Shown: positions 50,119-59,420 of the stretch, piece after piece
Layout: the number at the start of each line of letters is the position of its first letter
How positions within the stretch are numbered: position 1 is the stretch's first letter
Assembly: GCA_017525015.1 (NCBI GenBank)
Contig: JAFXUK010000023.1
Location: 48,864-112,863, forward strand
Direction of reading: 5' to 3'
DNA from: Bacilli bacterium
GTDB lineage: Bacteria; Bacillota; Bacilli; RF39; UBA660
DNA length: 64,000 nt
The notes under the pieces: model-generated
Told to the model about the DNA's origin: nothing
What the model saw: only the letters and a program-made list of their open reading frames with translations
The model's database searches: none
Position numbers and translations under genes: made by a program

Positions 50119-50826
50119 ATGAAATATAAGAGAGTATTATTAAAACTAAGTGGCGAAGCCTTAGCTGGTTCTAAAGGAACCGGTATTGACTTCGAAAAAG
50201 TACTTGATGTATGTGCTGAAATAAAAGAGATAACAGATTTAGGAGTAGAAGTAGCTATCGTAGTTGGTGGTGGAAACTTCTGGCGAGGAAGATCTAACCA
50301 ACAAATGGATAGATGTACATCTGATTACATTGGTATGCTAGGTACAACTATGAATGCTTTAGCTATTGGTGATGCTTTCAAACAACTTGGAGTTCAAGTA
50401 AGAGTTCAAACTGGTGTTGAAATGCGTCAAATAGCTGAATATTACATTAAAGACCGTGCAGTAAAACATCTAAACTGCAAGAGAGTAGTAGTCTTCGGTT
50501 GTGGAACTGGTTCACCATTCTTTTCAACTGATACAGCAGCAGCACTAAGAGCTAATGAAATCGAAGCTGATGCATTACTAAAAGCTACTAATGTTGATGC
50601 TATATATGATAAAGATCCTAAAAAATATTCAGATGCTAAAAAGATAGAGAAAACAACATACTTAGAAGTCTTAAATAAAAAGTTAAATGTTATGGATACA
50701 ACTGCAACATCTCTATGTATGGATAATGATCTACCAATAATTGTCTTCGATATAAATAAAAAGGGTAATCTAAAAAAAGTTATTGAAGGTAAAAAAATAG
50801 GAACTATTGTTACTAATGAAGAATAA
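50119..50826 (+). CDS. pyrH: UMP kinase
   Basis: Phosphorylates UMP to UDP with ATP; hexameric bacterial enzyme, allosterically set by UTP and GTP. 235 aa with the family blocks [27 protein letters not shown]-equivalent [30 protein letters not shown] and DPKKY. Start at ATG 50119 with GGAGGT just upstream; the TTG at 50107 lies in that site. In most Firmicutes pyrH is next to tsf and frr; here it is followed by ispD. Probably controlled by the leader and terminator in front of it. Confidence 0.95.
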   Translation: MKYKRVLLKLSGEALAGSKGTGIDFEKVLDVCAEIKEITDLGVEVAIVVGGGNFWRGRSNQQMDRCTSDYIGMLGTTMNALAIGDAFKQLGVQVRVQTGVEMRQIAEYYIKDRAVKHLNCKRVVVFGCGTGSPFFSTDTAAALRANEIEADALLKATNVDAIYDKDPKKYSDAKKIEKTTYLEVLNKKLNVMDTTATSLCMDNDLPIIVFDINKKGNLKKVIEGKKIGTIVTNEE

Positions 50827-51475
50827 AGCTTCTGCTATTATCCTAATGGCTGGCAATAGTACTAGATATGGTAACAAAAATAAAAATTTAGAAACCCTTA
50901 ATAACCAACCCGTTATTCTTTATTCAATAAATGAATTTATTAAAAATAAAGATATAGATGAGATTATAATCGTTACTAAAAAAGAAGATATAAATAAACT
51001 ATCTAAAATCCTTCCTGAAGGCAAAAATATAAGAATTACTACAGGAGGAAAAGAAAGACGAGATTCAGTCTATAATGGGCTAAAAATAGCTAAAAATGAT
51101 ATAGTTATTATCCATGATGGAGCAAGACCTAATATTAAGCAATCTTATATAAATAACTGCTTAAAAGAAATGGATAATTATGATGGCTGTACTGTAGGTG
51201 TTAAAGCTAAAGATACTATAAAAATAGTTAATAAAAAGAATGAAGTAGTAGAAACTACAGAAAGAATAAATACCTATCAAATTCAAACACCTCAAGTATT
51301 TAAAAAAGATATCTTACTTAAATTACATGAAACTAATCGAAAAGATAATATAACCGATGATTGTATGCTATTAGAACAAGCAGGATATCCAGTTAAAGTA
51401 ATAGATGGTGACTATAGTAATCTAAAAATAACTACTAAAGAAGACTTAAGTATCTTAGAAATCCTAATGAAATAA
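50816..51475 (+). CDS. ispD: 2-C-methyl-D-erythritol 4-phosphate cytidylyltransferase (IspD-like)
   Basis: 219 aa, nucleotidyltransferase fold. N-terminal [17 protein letters not shown] with the CTP loop, then [31 protein letters not shown] and QTPQVFKKD, all in the order of IspD. It makes CDP-methylerythritol in the MEP isoprenoid pathway. The related TarI/IspD-type enzymes that make CDP-ribitol are the main alternative, since several blocks are shared. Starts 11 bases inside the end of pyrH; the ribosome site is poor, so translation depends on coupling. CTP use links it loosely to pyrH. Confidence 0.82.
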   Translation: MKNKASAIILMAGNSTRYGNKNKNLETLNNQPVILYSINEFIKNKDIDEIIIVTKKEDINKLSKILPEGKNIRITTGGKERRDSVYNGLKIAKNDIVIIHDGARPNIKQSYINNCLKEMDNYDGCTVGVKAKDTIKIVNKKNEVVETTERINTYQIQTPQVFKKDILLKLHETNRKDNITDDCMLLEQAGYPVKVIDGDYSNLKITTKEDLSILEILMK

Positions 51476-51496
51476 ATTGAAAGTAAGCATTTTTCA

Positions 51497-51505
51497 TGGT
51501 ATTAT
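51497..51505 (+). promoter_or_regulatory. Extended -10 promoter of the 117-aa membrane protein gene
   Basis: TGGTATTAT, 24 bases before the start codon. Confidence 0.6.
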
Positions 51506-51528
51506 AACCACCAAGCGAGGTGAAACAC

Positions 51529-51882
51529 ATGAAAAGTGACAACCTATATAGCCAAATGCTAGATGTTAAAGATACTACTAAAAAAGTTAAAACATCTAGA
51601 AACCTTTATGCGGCAGCTGCAACTGTATGTACAGCTGCATCCATCTTTGCTTTTAGTAAAGTAGGAACTGCTAATTATTTAGCCGCATCTTTAGGTACCG
51701 GTACATTATTTGCAGCTGGTGCTACTATAAGTTTTTACAAATTAGATAAGAAATTAGATCGTATAAGAGATTTAAAGAGAGACCTAATTAATTTAAGACA
51801 TGAATATGAACGTCAAAGATTAATAGAGACTCAAGATTTTCATAAAAGAATAAGATCTAAAAGCCCGAAAACAGTGGCCTAA
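51529..51882 (+). CDS. Small two-helix membrane protein
   Basis: 117 aa. Two Ala-rich hydrophobic segments (about residues 27-45 and 48-68) form a hairpin, with a basic coiled-coil-like tail (LDKKLDRIRDLKRDLINLRH). No family recognised. ATG 51529 follows GAGGTG by six bases. It has the same two-helix plan and length as the protein at 52252, though the sequences differ. Confidence 0.6.
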   Translation: MKSDNLYSQMLDVKDTTKKVKTSRNLYAAAATVCTAASIFAFSKVGTANYLAASLGTGTLFAAGATISFYKLDKKLDRIRDLKRDLINLRHEYERQRLIETQDFHKRIRSKSPKTVA

Positions 51883-51893
51883 ATCAATTTCAT

Positions 51894-51922
51894 TTGACAT
51901 TTAAAAATAAATTTTATATCAT
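51894..51922 (+). promoter_or_regulatory. Promoter of the 65-aa protein gene
   Basis: Consensus TTGACA (51894-51899), 17-base spacer, TATCAT (51917-51922). Confidence 0.7.
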
Positions 51923-51969
51923 ATTTTTGGCAAGAGGTATATGCATAATTTATAGAAATGGTGAATTAA

Positions 51970-52167
51970 ATGGATATAATAAATTTCATCAAGAATAATA
52001 ACTATAAGTTATTAAACATTGCCAATTATAATGATATTGACTATTATGTAATTGACTTTGAAGATAACTATAAATTCTTTTATGAAGAAAACAACGAAAT
52101 AAAAGAATTATTTGATAGTATTATTCTTGAAAAACTTAACGCAATGTTAAAATTAATAACAGGTTAA
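51970..52167 (+). CDS. Small acidic protein of unknown function
   Basis: 65 aa, acidic, rich in Asn, Tyr, Asp and Ile; no membrane segment. GGTGAA ribosome site six bases upstream, own promoter and own terminator support a real gene despite its size. Family not recognised. Confidence 0.55.
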   Translation: MDIINFIKNNNYKLLNIANYNDIDYYVIDFEDNYKFFYEENNEIKELFDSIILEKLNAMLKLITG

Positions 52168-52183
52168 TAAACCTGTTTTTATT
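52158..52183 (+). terminator. Terminator after the 65-aa protein gene
   Basis: 8-bp stem AACAGGTT / AACCTGTT, AATA loop, T-rich tail, over the stop codon. Confidence 0.82.
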
Positions 52184-52198
52184 ATCGTTAAATAATAA

Positions 52199-52227
52199 TT
52201 GACTATAGAAAGAAATAAAACTATAAT
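52199..52227 (+). promoter_or_regulatory. Near-consensus sigma-A promoter of the 119-aa membrane protein gene
   Basis: TTGACT (52199-52204), 17-base spacer, TATAAT (52222-52227): one of the best matches in the window. Confidence 0.82.
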
Positions 52228-52251
52228 ATTTTGCGACTTAGGGGGATATTT

Positions 52252-52611
52252 ATGTCAATTAAAGATATGGCATACTATAAAAACTATATATTAAATAATG
52301 GTTTAAAAGATATGCCACCAGAAGATATTAATCATTTAAGGTTATTATTGAGTAATGAAAAAGAACAATTAGCTAAAAATGCTTTAAGAAACGAAATAAT
52401 TGCTGGAGCTACATTAACTGGCGCATATTTTGGAACAGCGTTTTCTATTATGGCTAAAAACAATGGACAAAATACATTAGGATATATAACTAAATTTGTT
52501 ACATCTGTTTTATTATCAGTTGGTATTTATAAAATTAGAGAAGTTGGTATGACCAAATCAGAAGAATATGAAACAACATTTCTATTGGATAAAATACAAA
52601 GAACAAGATAA
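52252..52611 (+). CDS. Small two-helix membrane protein
   Basis: 119 aa. Hydrophobic segments at about residues 48-66 and 77-95 with charged ends on both sides. Start ATG 52252 lies six bases after AGGGGG; the TTG at 52231 is upstream of the likely transcript start. Function unknown. The good promoter suggests high expression. Confidence 0.6.
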   Translation: MSIKDMAYYKNYILNNGLKDMPPEDINHLRLLLSNEKEQLAKNALRNEIIAGATLTGAYFGTAFSIMAKNNGQNTLGYITKFVTSVLLSVGIYKIREVGMTKSEEYETTFLLDKIQRTR

Positions 52612-52634
52612 GAGATTAAAAATCTCTTTTTTTG
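52611..52634 (+). terminator. Terminator after the 119-aa protein gene
   Basis: 7-bp stem AGAGATT / AATCTCT, three-base loop, seven T. Confidence 0.82.
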
Positions 52635-52643
52635 TGATAAAAT
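52635..52643 (+). promoter_or_regulatory. Extended -10 promoter of the FAD dehydrogenase gene
   Basis: TGATAAAAT, 16 bases before the chosen start. Confidence 0.6.
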
Positions 52644-52659
52644 TAATATGGTGGTATCA

Positions 52660-54210
52660 ATGATAAGAATAGATAATATAAAAATATATGAAGACTTATC
52701 AGATGAAGAGATAATCTATAGAACTTTAAAAAAGAATAAAATAGCATCAAAAGATATAATAGAATCTAATATCGTAAAAAAATCTATTGATGCTCGTGAT
52801 AAAAAGAATGTTCATTATAACTATGCTATTGACGTTAAAGTAAAAGATGAATCAAAGTATTCTAATCTAAAAATAATACAAGAAATACCAAAAGAAGAAA
52901 TCAACAAAAAAAGAAAAAGTGTTTATAAGCCTGTAATAGTAGGATCAGGTCCCGCTGGATTATTCTGTGCTTTAACTTTAGTAGAATATGGTTACGAACC
53001 AATTATCTTAGAACAAGGTTCTTCTGTTGATGAAAGAATCAAATATATAAAAGAATACCGTGAAACTGGTCATTTAAATGAACTATGTAATGTTCAATTT
53101 GGTGAAGGTGGAGCCGGAACATTCTCTGATGGTAAATTAACTACGGGAATCAATTCTCCGTATATTAAAGATGTTTTAAATACTTTTTATAAATTTGGTG
53201 CACCTAAAGAAATAACTTACTTATCTCATCCTCATATTGGAACAGATAATTTAATAAAAATCTTAAAAAATATAAGAAATTATATAGAAGAAAAGGGTGG
53301 AGAGTACCATTTTGATACAAAGTTAATAAACATTAATAAAGAAAATGATGCTTATTTGTTAGAAACAAATAATCAACAATTTAAAACAGATTGTTTAGTA
53401 TTAGCTATTGGACATAGTGCTAGAGATACCTATAAAATGCTATTAGATAGAGAAATCAATATGGTTAGAAAGAATTTCTCAGTTGGTGTCCGTATTGAGC
53501 ATAAACAATCAATGATAAATGAATCTCAATATGGAACATTTACTAAATTACATTTACCACCAGCTGAGTATAAACTTGCTTATCATAATGATGAAAGAAG
53601 TTGTTATACCTTCTGTATGTGCCCTGGTGGGGAAGTAATAGCATCTTCTTCTAATAAAGAAGCAATAGTAACCAATGGTATGTCTGAATATAAAAGAGAT
53701 AAAGAAAATGCTAATGCTGCTTTACTAGTTAATGTTTTAACTACTGATTTTGTTGGAGATGATCCATTAGCTGGTGTAACATTCCAAGAAGAATTAGAAC
53801 ATCACGCTTATATTTTAGGTGGCTCTAATAACTATGCACCAGTTCAAAGAGTAGAAGACTACTTAAACAACAAAATATCAGAAAATGTTGGAGAAATAAT
53901 TCCTTCATATAAACCAGGATATACATTAAGTAATTTAAATGAATTATTCCCAGAATATATTAATAAAACTTTAAAAGAAGGCATAATTGCTTTTGATAAA
54001 AAAATAAAAGGATTTGCTAATCCTGATGCAATTTTAACTGGTGTAGAAACTAGATCATCATCTCCAGTAACTATTACAAGAAATGATGATTTAGAGTGTA
54101 ATTTGCCTGGTATTTATCCATGTGGAGAAGGAGCTGGATATGCTGGAGGAATTACTTCTGCTGCAGTAGATGGTATCAAAGTAGCTATAAAAATAATAGA
54201 AAAACCTTAG
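52660..54210 (+). CDS. FAD-dependent dehydrogenase (COG2509-like)
   Basis: 516 aa cytosolic flavoprotein. About 85 N-terminal residues form the small domain typical of this group. The FAD-binding Rossmann block VIVGSGPAGLFCALTL is followed by Glu in ILEQG, then GGAGTFSDGKLTTG, and by LAIGHSARDT and CMCPGGEVIASSS. The C-terminal FAD contact is ITSAAVDGI in GEGAGYAGG. Members are widespread in Firmicutes, annotated as uncharacterised FAD-dependent dehydrogenases or NAD(P)/FAD oxidoreductases; the substrate is not known. Start ATG 52660 after GGTGGT. Confidence 0.85.
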   Translation: MIRIDNIKIYEDLSDEEIIYRTLKKNKIASKDIIESNIVKKSIDARDKKNVHYNYAIDVKVKDESKYSNLKIIQEIPKEEINKKRKSVYKPVIVGSGPAGLFCALTLVEYGYEPIILEQGSSVDERIKYIKEYRETGHLNELCNVQFGEGGAGTFSDGKLTTGINSPYIKDVLNTFYKFGAPKEITYLSHPHIGTDNLIKILKNIRNYIEEKGGEYHFDTKLININKENDAYLLETNNQQFKTDCLVLAIGHSARDTYKMLLDREINMVRKNFSVGVRIEHKQSMINESQYGTFTKLHLPPAEYKLAYHNDERSCYTFCMCPGGEVIASSSNKEAIVTNGMSEYKRDKENANAALLVNVLTTDFVGDDPLAGVTFQEELEHHAYILGGSNNYAPVQRVEDYLNNKISENVGEIIPSYKPGYTLSNLNELFPEYINKTLKEGIIAFDKKIKGFANPDAILTGVETRSSSPVTITRNDDLECNLPGIYPCGEGAGYAGGITSAAVDGIKVAIKIIEKP

Positions 54211-54216
54211 GAAAAT

Positions 54217-54245
54217 TAGACAAAAACACTAAAAAAGTGTAGAAT
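54217..54245 (+). promoter_or_regulatory. Promoter with internal palindrome, AMP-ligase gene
   Basis: TAGACA (54217-54222), 17-base spacer, TAGAAT (54240-54245). The spacer holds the inverted repeat ACACT-AAAAA-AGTGT (54226-54240), placed like an operator. Confidence 0.6.
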
Positions 54246-54274
54246 TAAATTAGTTGACAGGGGTGTTGGGTATT

Positions 54275-56131
54275 ATGACAAATATAACTGAAGACGAAAG
54301 AGTTTTGGTAAAATCAGAAGAACAAATAGATAGAGAAGTTCAACATCGTGGTTTAACAGGTGTTCCATCTGTTGATAAAGCATGGAGAAAATTCTATTCT
54401 AAAGAAGAATTAGGAATTAGTGTACCAGATATGTCTTTAACTGAATATATCTATCAACAAAATAAAGATAGAATGTTTCTTAATGCGTTAACATATTTCC
54501 AAAGAAAAGTAAAATATGAAGAACTTTTTGAAAGAATAGAACAAGCTAGTAAAAGATTTAAAAAATATGGCGTAAGAGAAGAAGATTATGTTGCTTTAGC
54601 TATGCCATTAACTCCAGAAGTTATCTATATGTTATATGGTTTAGATAATATTGGTGCTTGTGCTAACTTAGTAGATCCACGTATTCCAGAAGAAAGAATG
54701 AGGTTCTATCTAGAATTAACTGGAGCTAGATTAGCAGCTATAACTCAACCATATATCGGAACAATGAGAAATGCTGCTAGAGGAACAACTGTTGAAGATA
54801 TTATTAATATTCCAATTCTTGAATCTTTAACAAAAGACCAACAAAGAGAAGTAATTAAAAGACAATATCAAGGAGCTGCTAAAAGAGAACTTATAATGAG
54901 TACTCTTCGAGAAGAGTTAAAAAATAATATTCAAAATGCTATATCACTAGTTGGTACAGGAGCCCATATCTCATCATATGGAACATTCTTTAGTAATACC
55001 ACTTTAGATCAAATACATAGACAACCAAATGGTGAAAAAATTGCCTTAGGTGAGTTTACAAGTGGAACAACAGGTGTTCCAAAAGGTTTAGGTTTAACAG
55101 CAAGAGGAATGAACTTAACTGCTGAACAATTAAAAATGATAAACCGTGCTAAACCTGGTGAAACAATCTTAGCAATCATGCCACCATTTATAAGCTACGG
55201 TGCTGTAACTGGTATCCATAACTCATTAGCTTGTGGATTCGACATGATAATAATTCCAAAATTTACAGTAGAATCATTTGCGGAATTAGTAAAAAAATAT
55301 AAACCAAACAATATTATCTGTGTTCCATCAATGTTCCAATATGTAATTCATAGTCCATTATTAGAACATGAAGATATGTCATTCTTAAAAAGAGTTATCT
55401 TTGGTGGAGATAGAACAATACCAGAATTTGAACATGAAGTTAATGAATGGTTTATTGCTCATAATGCAAATATTACTTTAATTAAAGGTGGAGGTATGGC
55501 TGAGTATTCATCATGTGCTTTTGAAACACCATTTGAAGAAACTAAAAAACCTGGTATATATGGTATTCCACTACCTTTAGTAGAAGTTAAAATAATGAAA
55601 GATGACCATACTGAATGTGGTTATTACGAAATTGGTGAAATATATATTCATTCACCACAACAAATGGGTGGCTACCTAAATAATCAAGAAGCAACTGATG
55701 AATTCTTCTATACAGATGAACAAGGTAAAAAATGGGGTAGATCAGGAGACCTTGGATATATTGATACCGATGGTTGTGTAGTTCATACAGGTAGAAAAAA
55801 ACAAATGATAGTAAGACCTGATGGACATAACGTCTTCCCAATTGAAATAGAACAAGTTATTAATAGAACTGGATTCGTAAAAAACTGTGTTGTTATTGGT
55901 GTAAAAGATGCTATATCTGTTGCTGGTGAATACCCACATGCATTTATCGAATTAAAAGACGAATATCTAGAGAATGCTGCTAATGTTTTAGCAGTAATTA
56001 AGAAAATTGTTTCTGATAAAATTCCACTACGTGATAGACCTCGTGATGAAGACTATCATTTAACAACATTAGTATTTGCACAAGAAGGAAAATTAGATAG
56101 AGAAGCAACATTAAAAAAAGTAATGAATTAA
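54275..56131 (+). CDS. AMP-forming acyl/aryl-CoA synthetase-like ligase
   Basis: 618 aa ANL-superfamily enzyme. Core motifs: phosphate loop FTSGTTGVPKG, GGGMAEYSS in place of the YGxTE region, GRSGDLGYID and GRKKQMIVRPDGHNVFP of the hinge, and the C-terminal catalytic Lys in GKLDRE. It activates a carboxylate as acyl-AMP, most likely giving acyl-CoA. An insertion of about 60 residues (around 170-250) between the N-terminal subdomains is longer than usual. The substrate is unknown. No carrier protein gene lies nearby. Next to a phosphorelay, so it may be a target or simply a neighbour. ATG 54275 follows AGGGGTG. Confidence 0.83.
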   Translation: MTNITEDERVLVKSEEQIDREVQHRGLTGVPSVDKAWRKFYSKEELGISVPDMSLTEYIYQQNKDRMFLNALTYFQRKVKYEELFERIEQASKRFKKYGVREEDYVALAMPLTPEVIYMLYGLDNIGACANLVDPRIPEERMRFYLELTGARLAAITQPYIGTMRNAARGTTVEDIINIPILESLTKDQQREVIKRQYQGAAKRELIMSTLREELKNNIQNAISLVGTGAHISSYGTFFSNTTLDQIHRQPNGEKIALGEFTSGTTGVPKGLGLTARGMNLTAEQLKMINRAKPGETILAIMPPFISYGAVTGIHNSLACGFDMIIIPKFTVESFAELVKKYKPNNIICVPSMFQYVIHSPLLEHEDMSFLKRVIFGGDRTIPEFEHEVNEWFIAHNANITLIKGGGMAEYSSCAFETPFEETKKPGIYGIPLPLVEVKIMKDDHTECGYYEIGEIYIHSPQQMGGYLNNQEATDEFFYTDEQGKKWGRSGDLGYIDTDGCVVHTGRKKQMIVRPDGHNVFPIEIEQVINRTGFVKNCVVIGVKDAISVAGEYPHAFIELKDEYLENAANVLAVIKKIVSDKIPLRDRPRDEDYHLTTLVFAQEGKLDREATLKKVMN

Positions 56132-56143
56132 TTACTTTTTTTT
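56113..56143 (+). terminator. Terminator after the AMP-ligase gene
   Basis: Stem AAAAAAAGTAAT / ATTACTTTTTTT with GAATTA loop, formed from the last codons and the stop. Confidence 0.83.
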
Positions 56144-56165
56144 ATTTTCTAAAAGTCTCAAAACA

Positions 56166-56194
56166 TTGACTTTAATTGGTTAGTGATGTATATT
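56166..56194 (+). promoter_or_regulatory. Promoter of the hybrid kinase gene
   Basis: TTGACT (56166-56171), 17-base spacer, TATATT (56189-56194). Confidence 0.7.
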
Positions 56195-56217
56195 TTAAAA
56201 TAGAGGAAGTGTATATA

Positions 56218-58542
56218 ATGGGAAACAATTTCTTTTCAATTGCATCACTTTTTTATAATGTTTTACTATGCTTAGTATACTTTAGTAAAAAAAGAGTCAA
56301 TTCTTTCGAAACAAGAATTTATGGATATATCATTATGGCAAGTTTATCTACTAATATTTTTGCTATTTTATGTTTTTATACCATAATGTTTAAAGATCAA
56401 TTATTAGTTATAAATGATATGGTTAGTAAATTCCTTCTTATTAATTATTTAATATGGATTGTATTATTTACGATATATATGATGGGAACATCAGGAGTAA
56501 TAGATAAAGATAATATATCTCCTAGAACTAAACAAATTATAGTTGGTGTAATTGCTTTCATGGGAGCATTATTTGTTATGACTCCATTGTATTATCATAA
56601 TGAAGACAATGTAATATATAGTTATGGACCATCAGCTAATATCTTATACTTAAGTAGTGGTGTAATGATTATTATCTGGTTATACTTAATATTTAGAAAT
56701 ATAACAAAATTAAAAAACAAGAAATTTATTCCATTATTTGTACTTTTATTCTTAGGTAGTATAGTTATTTTTGTTCAAAAACTAAGACCAGAATTATTAA
56801 TGTTAACATTTGTTATCTCCTTTATTACATTCTTAATGTACTTTACGATTGAGAATCCCGATGTTAAAATTGCTGAACAATTAGAACTTGCTAAAGACCA
56901 AGCCGATAAAGCTAACCATGCTAAGAGTGAATTCTTATCTAATATGTCACATGAAATAAGGACACCACTTAATGCTATTATTGGTTTTAGTGAATCGTTA
57001 AAAGATGATGAATTAAGTAAAGATCAACTAGAAAAAGTTGATGATATTATCATGGCTTCAAATAACTTACTAGATATTGTTAATGGAATTCTGGATATAT
57101 CTAAAATAGAAGCTAATAAACTAGAAATAATTGATAAAGAATATGATATTAAATCAGTTCTTGATGAATTATGTGCCTTAACTAAAGCTCGTATGGGTGA
57201 TAGTGGATTAGAGTTTAGAGTTAATATTGATCCAACACTTCCAAGAGTATTATATGGTGACAATGTTCGATTAAAACAAATAGTATTAAACTTATTAACT
57301 AATGCTGTTAAATATACTAAAGAAGGATATGTTGACTTTACTGTATCAAGTGTTATCAGAGACAATGTATGTCGTTTAATCATTTCTGTTGAAGATACTG
57401 GTATTGGTATTAAAGAAGAATCAATCCCTAGATTATTTAGTAAATTTGACCGTTTAAATGTAGAAAAATCAATTACAATTGAAGGAACTGGACTAGGTCT
57501 TGCTATTACTAAAAAACTTGTTGAATTAATGAATGGAACTATTATAGTTCAATCAGTTTATGGTCAAGGTTCTAAATTTACTGTATCAATCGATCAACGA
57601 GTTATTTCAGTTAAACCTAAAGAAACACCAAGACCAGCTGTTGAGTCTAAAACTATTAAAGCTTATGGCGCTAAAGTATTGCTTGTTGATGATAATGAAT
57701 TAAATATCAAAGTTGCAACAACATTACTTAAAAAATATGACTTTAATATAGATTCATGTATTAGTGGTAGAGAATGCTTAGAAAAAATTAGACTTGGTAA
57801 TAAATACGATATTATTTTCCTAGATGATATGATGCCACGAATGAGTGGAAAAGAAGTATTAGTTGCCTTAAAGAAAATGGAAAACTTTAATACTCCTGTC
57901 ATTGCTTTAACAGCTAATGCTATCTCTGGTATGAAAGAAGAATACTTATCATTAGGATTTGATGATTACTTATCAAAACCAATTGAAAAAAAAGAATTAG
58001 AAAGAGTTATTACAACATATATTCATAAGAGTAATGTTCAAGAAATGAATTCATCTTCTTCTAGTAATGCTTCTTCAATTATTGATTTTGATTTCCAATT
58101 ACCAATGTTAGCAGGAGCTCCTAAAGAAGAGAAAAAAGAAGAATTAAAAGAAGAAACAAAAGAAGAGAATAAACTATGTAAAAGATTACTAATTGTTGAT
58201 GATAATGATGTTAATTTAAAAGTAGCTACTTCAGCATTTAAAAACTATAGTTCTGAAATAGTAACAGTTAAAAGTGGTAGTGAAGCTATTGAAAAAGTTA
58301 TTACTGAAGAAAGATTTGATCTTATATTATTAGATGATATGATGCCAGAAATGGATGGACCAACAACACTAGATAATCTAAGAGATATTGATGGTTTTGA
58401 TGTACCAACTGTTTTAACAACAGCATCTTCAGAAGATGAAGTACAAGATAAGCTAGAAGAGCATCATTTTGATGGCTATTTAAGTAAGCCATTTAAAAAA
58501 GAAGAAATAGAGTCATTATTAAATGCTCTATTGAATAAATAA
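56218..58542 (+). CDS. Hybrid sensor histidine kinase with two receiver domains
   Basis: 774 aa. Seven or so membrane helices in residues 1-212, with no large external domain, suggest sensing within or at the membrane. The kinase follows: HisKA with [11 protein letters not shown] (His245), N box [12 protein letters not shown]1 DTGIGI and G2 GTGLGLAI. Two receivers come in tandem: [10 protein letters not shown] with Asp536 in [10 protein letters not shown], and [10 protein letters not shown] with Asp706 in [10 protein letters not shown], joined by a Glu/Lys linker (about 640-660). Phosphoryl flow His to Asp to HPt is expected, and the next gene supplies an HPt domain. ATG 56218 after GAGGAAG. 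Hybrid kinases are uncommon in small-genome Firmicutes. Confidence 0.92.
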   Translation: MGNNFFSIASLFYNVLLCLVYFSKKRVNSFETRIYGYIIMASLSTNIFAILCFYTIMFKDQLLVINDMVSKFLLINYLIWIVLFTIYMMGTSGVIDKDNISPRTKQIIVGVIAFMGALFVMTPLYYHNEDNVIYSYGPSANILYLSSGVMIIIWLYLIFRNITKLKNKKFIPLFVLLFLGSIVIFVQKLRPELLMLTFVISFITFLMYFTIENPDVKIAEQLELAKDQADKANHAKSEFLSNMSHEIRTPLNAIIGFSESLKDDELSKDQLEKVDDIIMASNNLLDIVNGILDISKIEANKLEIIDKEYDIKSVLDELCALTKARMGDSGLEFRVNIDPTLPRVLYGDNVRLKQIVLNLLTNAVKYTKEGYVDFTVSSVIRDNVCRLIISVEDTGIGIKEESIPRLFSKFDRLNVEKSITIEGTGLGLAITKKLVELMNGTIIVQSVYGQGSKFTVSIDQRVISVKPKETPRPAVESKTIKAYGAKVLLVDDNELNIKVATTLLKKYDFNIDSCISGRECLEKIRLGNKYDIIFLDDMMPRMSGKEVLVALKKMENFNTPVIALTANAISGMKEEYLSLGFDDYLSKPIEKKELERVITTYIHKSNVQEMNSSSSSNASSIIDFDFQLPMLAGAPKEEKKEELKEETKEENKLCKRLLIVDDNDVNLKVATSAFKNYSSEIVTVKSGSEAIEKVITEERFDLILLDDMMPEMDGPTTLDNLRDIDGFDVPTVLTTASSEDEVQDKLEEHHFDGYLSKPFKKEEIESLLNALLNK

Positions 58543-58578
58543 GCATATTATGGTTAAATTAATGTGAGGATGGTAAAA

Positions 58579-59358
58579 ATGAGAGATATTAATTTTTTAA
58601 AAAATAATAACGTAAATGTAGATCAAAGCTTAGAATTATTTGGAGATATAGAAACATATAATGAAACATTATTAGAATTCCAAAAGAGTCTAGGACAAAA
58701 ACTACAAGAGATAGACACATATTATAAACTAGGTGATATGCCAAACTATGCTATTTATGTTCATTCACTAAAAAGTGATTGTAAATATTTTGGTTTCATT
58801 ACTTTAGCTGATATTGCGTACCAACATGAATTACAAAGTAAAGCTAATAACTATAGTTTCGTAAAAGAAAACTATGCTGCTTTAGTAACTGAAGCTAACA
58901 AAGTAAAACAAATAGTAGATGCTTACTTAGATGAATCTGAAGAAACTTTAGATGAAGTAGAAACTGAAGTTCTAGATGAAGATATTATTCTAGTAGCAGA
59001 TGATTCTGAAGTAATTAGAGCATTTGTTAAAAAAATATTTGATGCTAATTATGAACTAGCATTTGCTGGTGATGGTGAAGAAGCATTAAATATAATCAAA
59101 TCTCATATCGAAGATGGTAAAATTAAAGCTATACTTCTAGATTTAAATATGCCAAAAGTAGATGGCTTTGCAGTTCTAGATTTCTTAAAAGAAAATGGAC
59201 TACTTTCTAAAATGCCAGTAACTATAATAAGTGGTGATTCATCAAGTGATGCTATTAATAAAGCCTTCACATATGAAATAGTTGATATGATTAATAAACC
59301 ATTCAATGAAGTTAAAATAAAAGATGTAGTTGAAAGAACAATTAATAAATCAAATTAA
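58579..59358 (+). CDS. HPt-receiver protein, phosphorelay partner of the hybrid kinase
   Basis: 259 aa. N-terminal HPt helical bundle with His62 in VHSLKSDCKYFG, an acidic linker (about 116-134), and a C-terminal receiver starting ILVADDSEV with phospho-acceptor Asp188 in LDLNMPKVDG and Lys in INKPFN. No DNA-binding or enzyme domain, so the output must be by protein contact or through another regulator. It follows the kinase gene by 36 bases without a terminator. ATG 58579 fits AGGATGG upstream. The best guess is a His-Asp-His-Asp relay. Confidence 0.9.
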   Translation: MRDINFLKNNNVNVDQSLELFGDIETYNETLLEFQKSLGQKLQEIDTYYKLGDMPNYAIYVHSLKSDCKYFGFITLADIAYQHELQSKANNYSFVKENYAALVTEANKVKQIVDAYLDESEETLDEVETEVLDEDIILVADDSEVIRAFVKKIFDANYELAFAGDGEEALNIIKSHIEDGKIKAILLDLNMPKVDGFAVLDFLKENGLLSKMPVTIISGDSSSDAINKAFTYEIVDMINKPFNEVKIKDVVERTINKSN

Positions 59359-59391
59359 AAAAAGAATCAATTTACATGATTCTTTTCTTTT
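59359..59391 (+). terminator. Terminator after the phosphorelay genes
   Basis: 10-bp stem with AAAAGAATCA / TGATTCTTTT and a seven-base loop; the 3' arm supplies the T run. Confidence 0.78.
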
Positions 59392-59399
59392 GCTAAAAT
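59391..59399 (+). promoter_or_regulatory. Extended -10 promoter of the EamA transporter gene
   Basis: TGCTAAAAT, 21 bases before the start codon. Confidence 0.6.
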
Positions 59400-59420
59400 A
59401 TTCTAGGAGTTGATAAAAAT

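Noticed and set aside
51949..51963. Four-codon ORF (ATG CAT AAT TTA TAG) after AGAGG, as a leader peptide before the 65-aa gene
   Set aside because: Too short and there is no hairpin terminator between it and the next gene, so no attenuation logic is visible.
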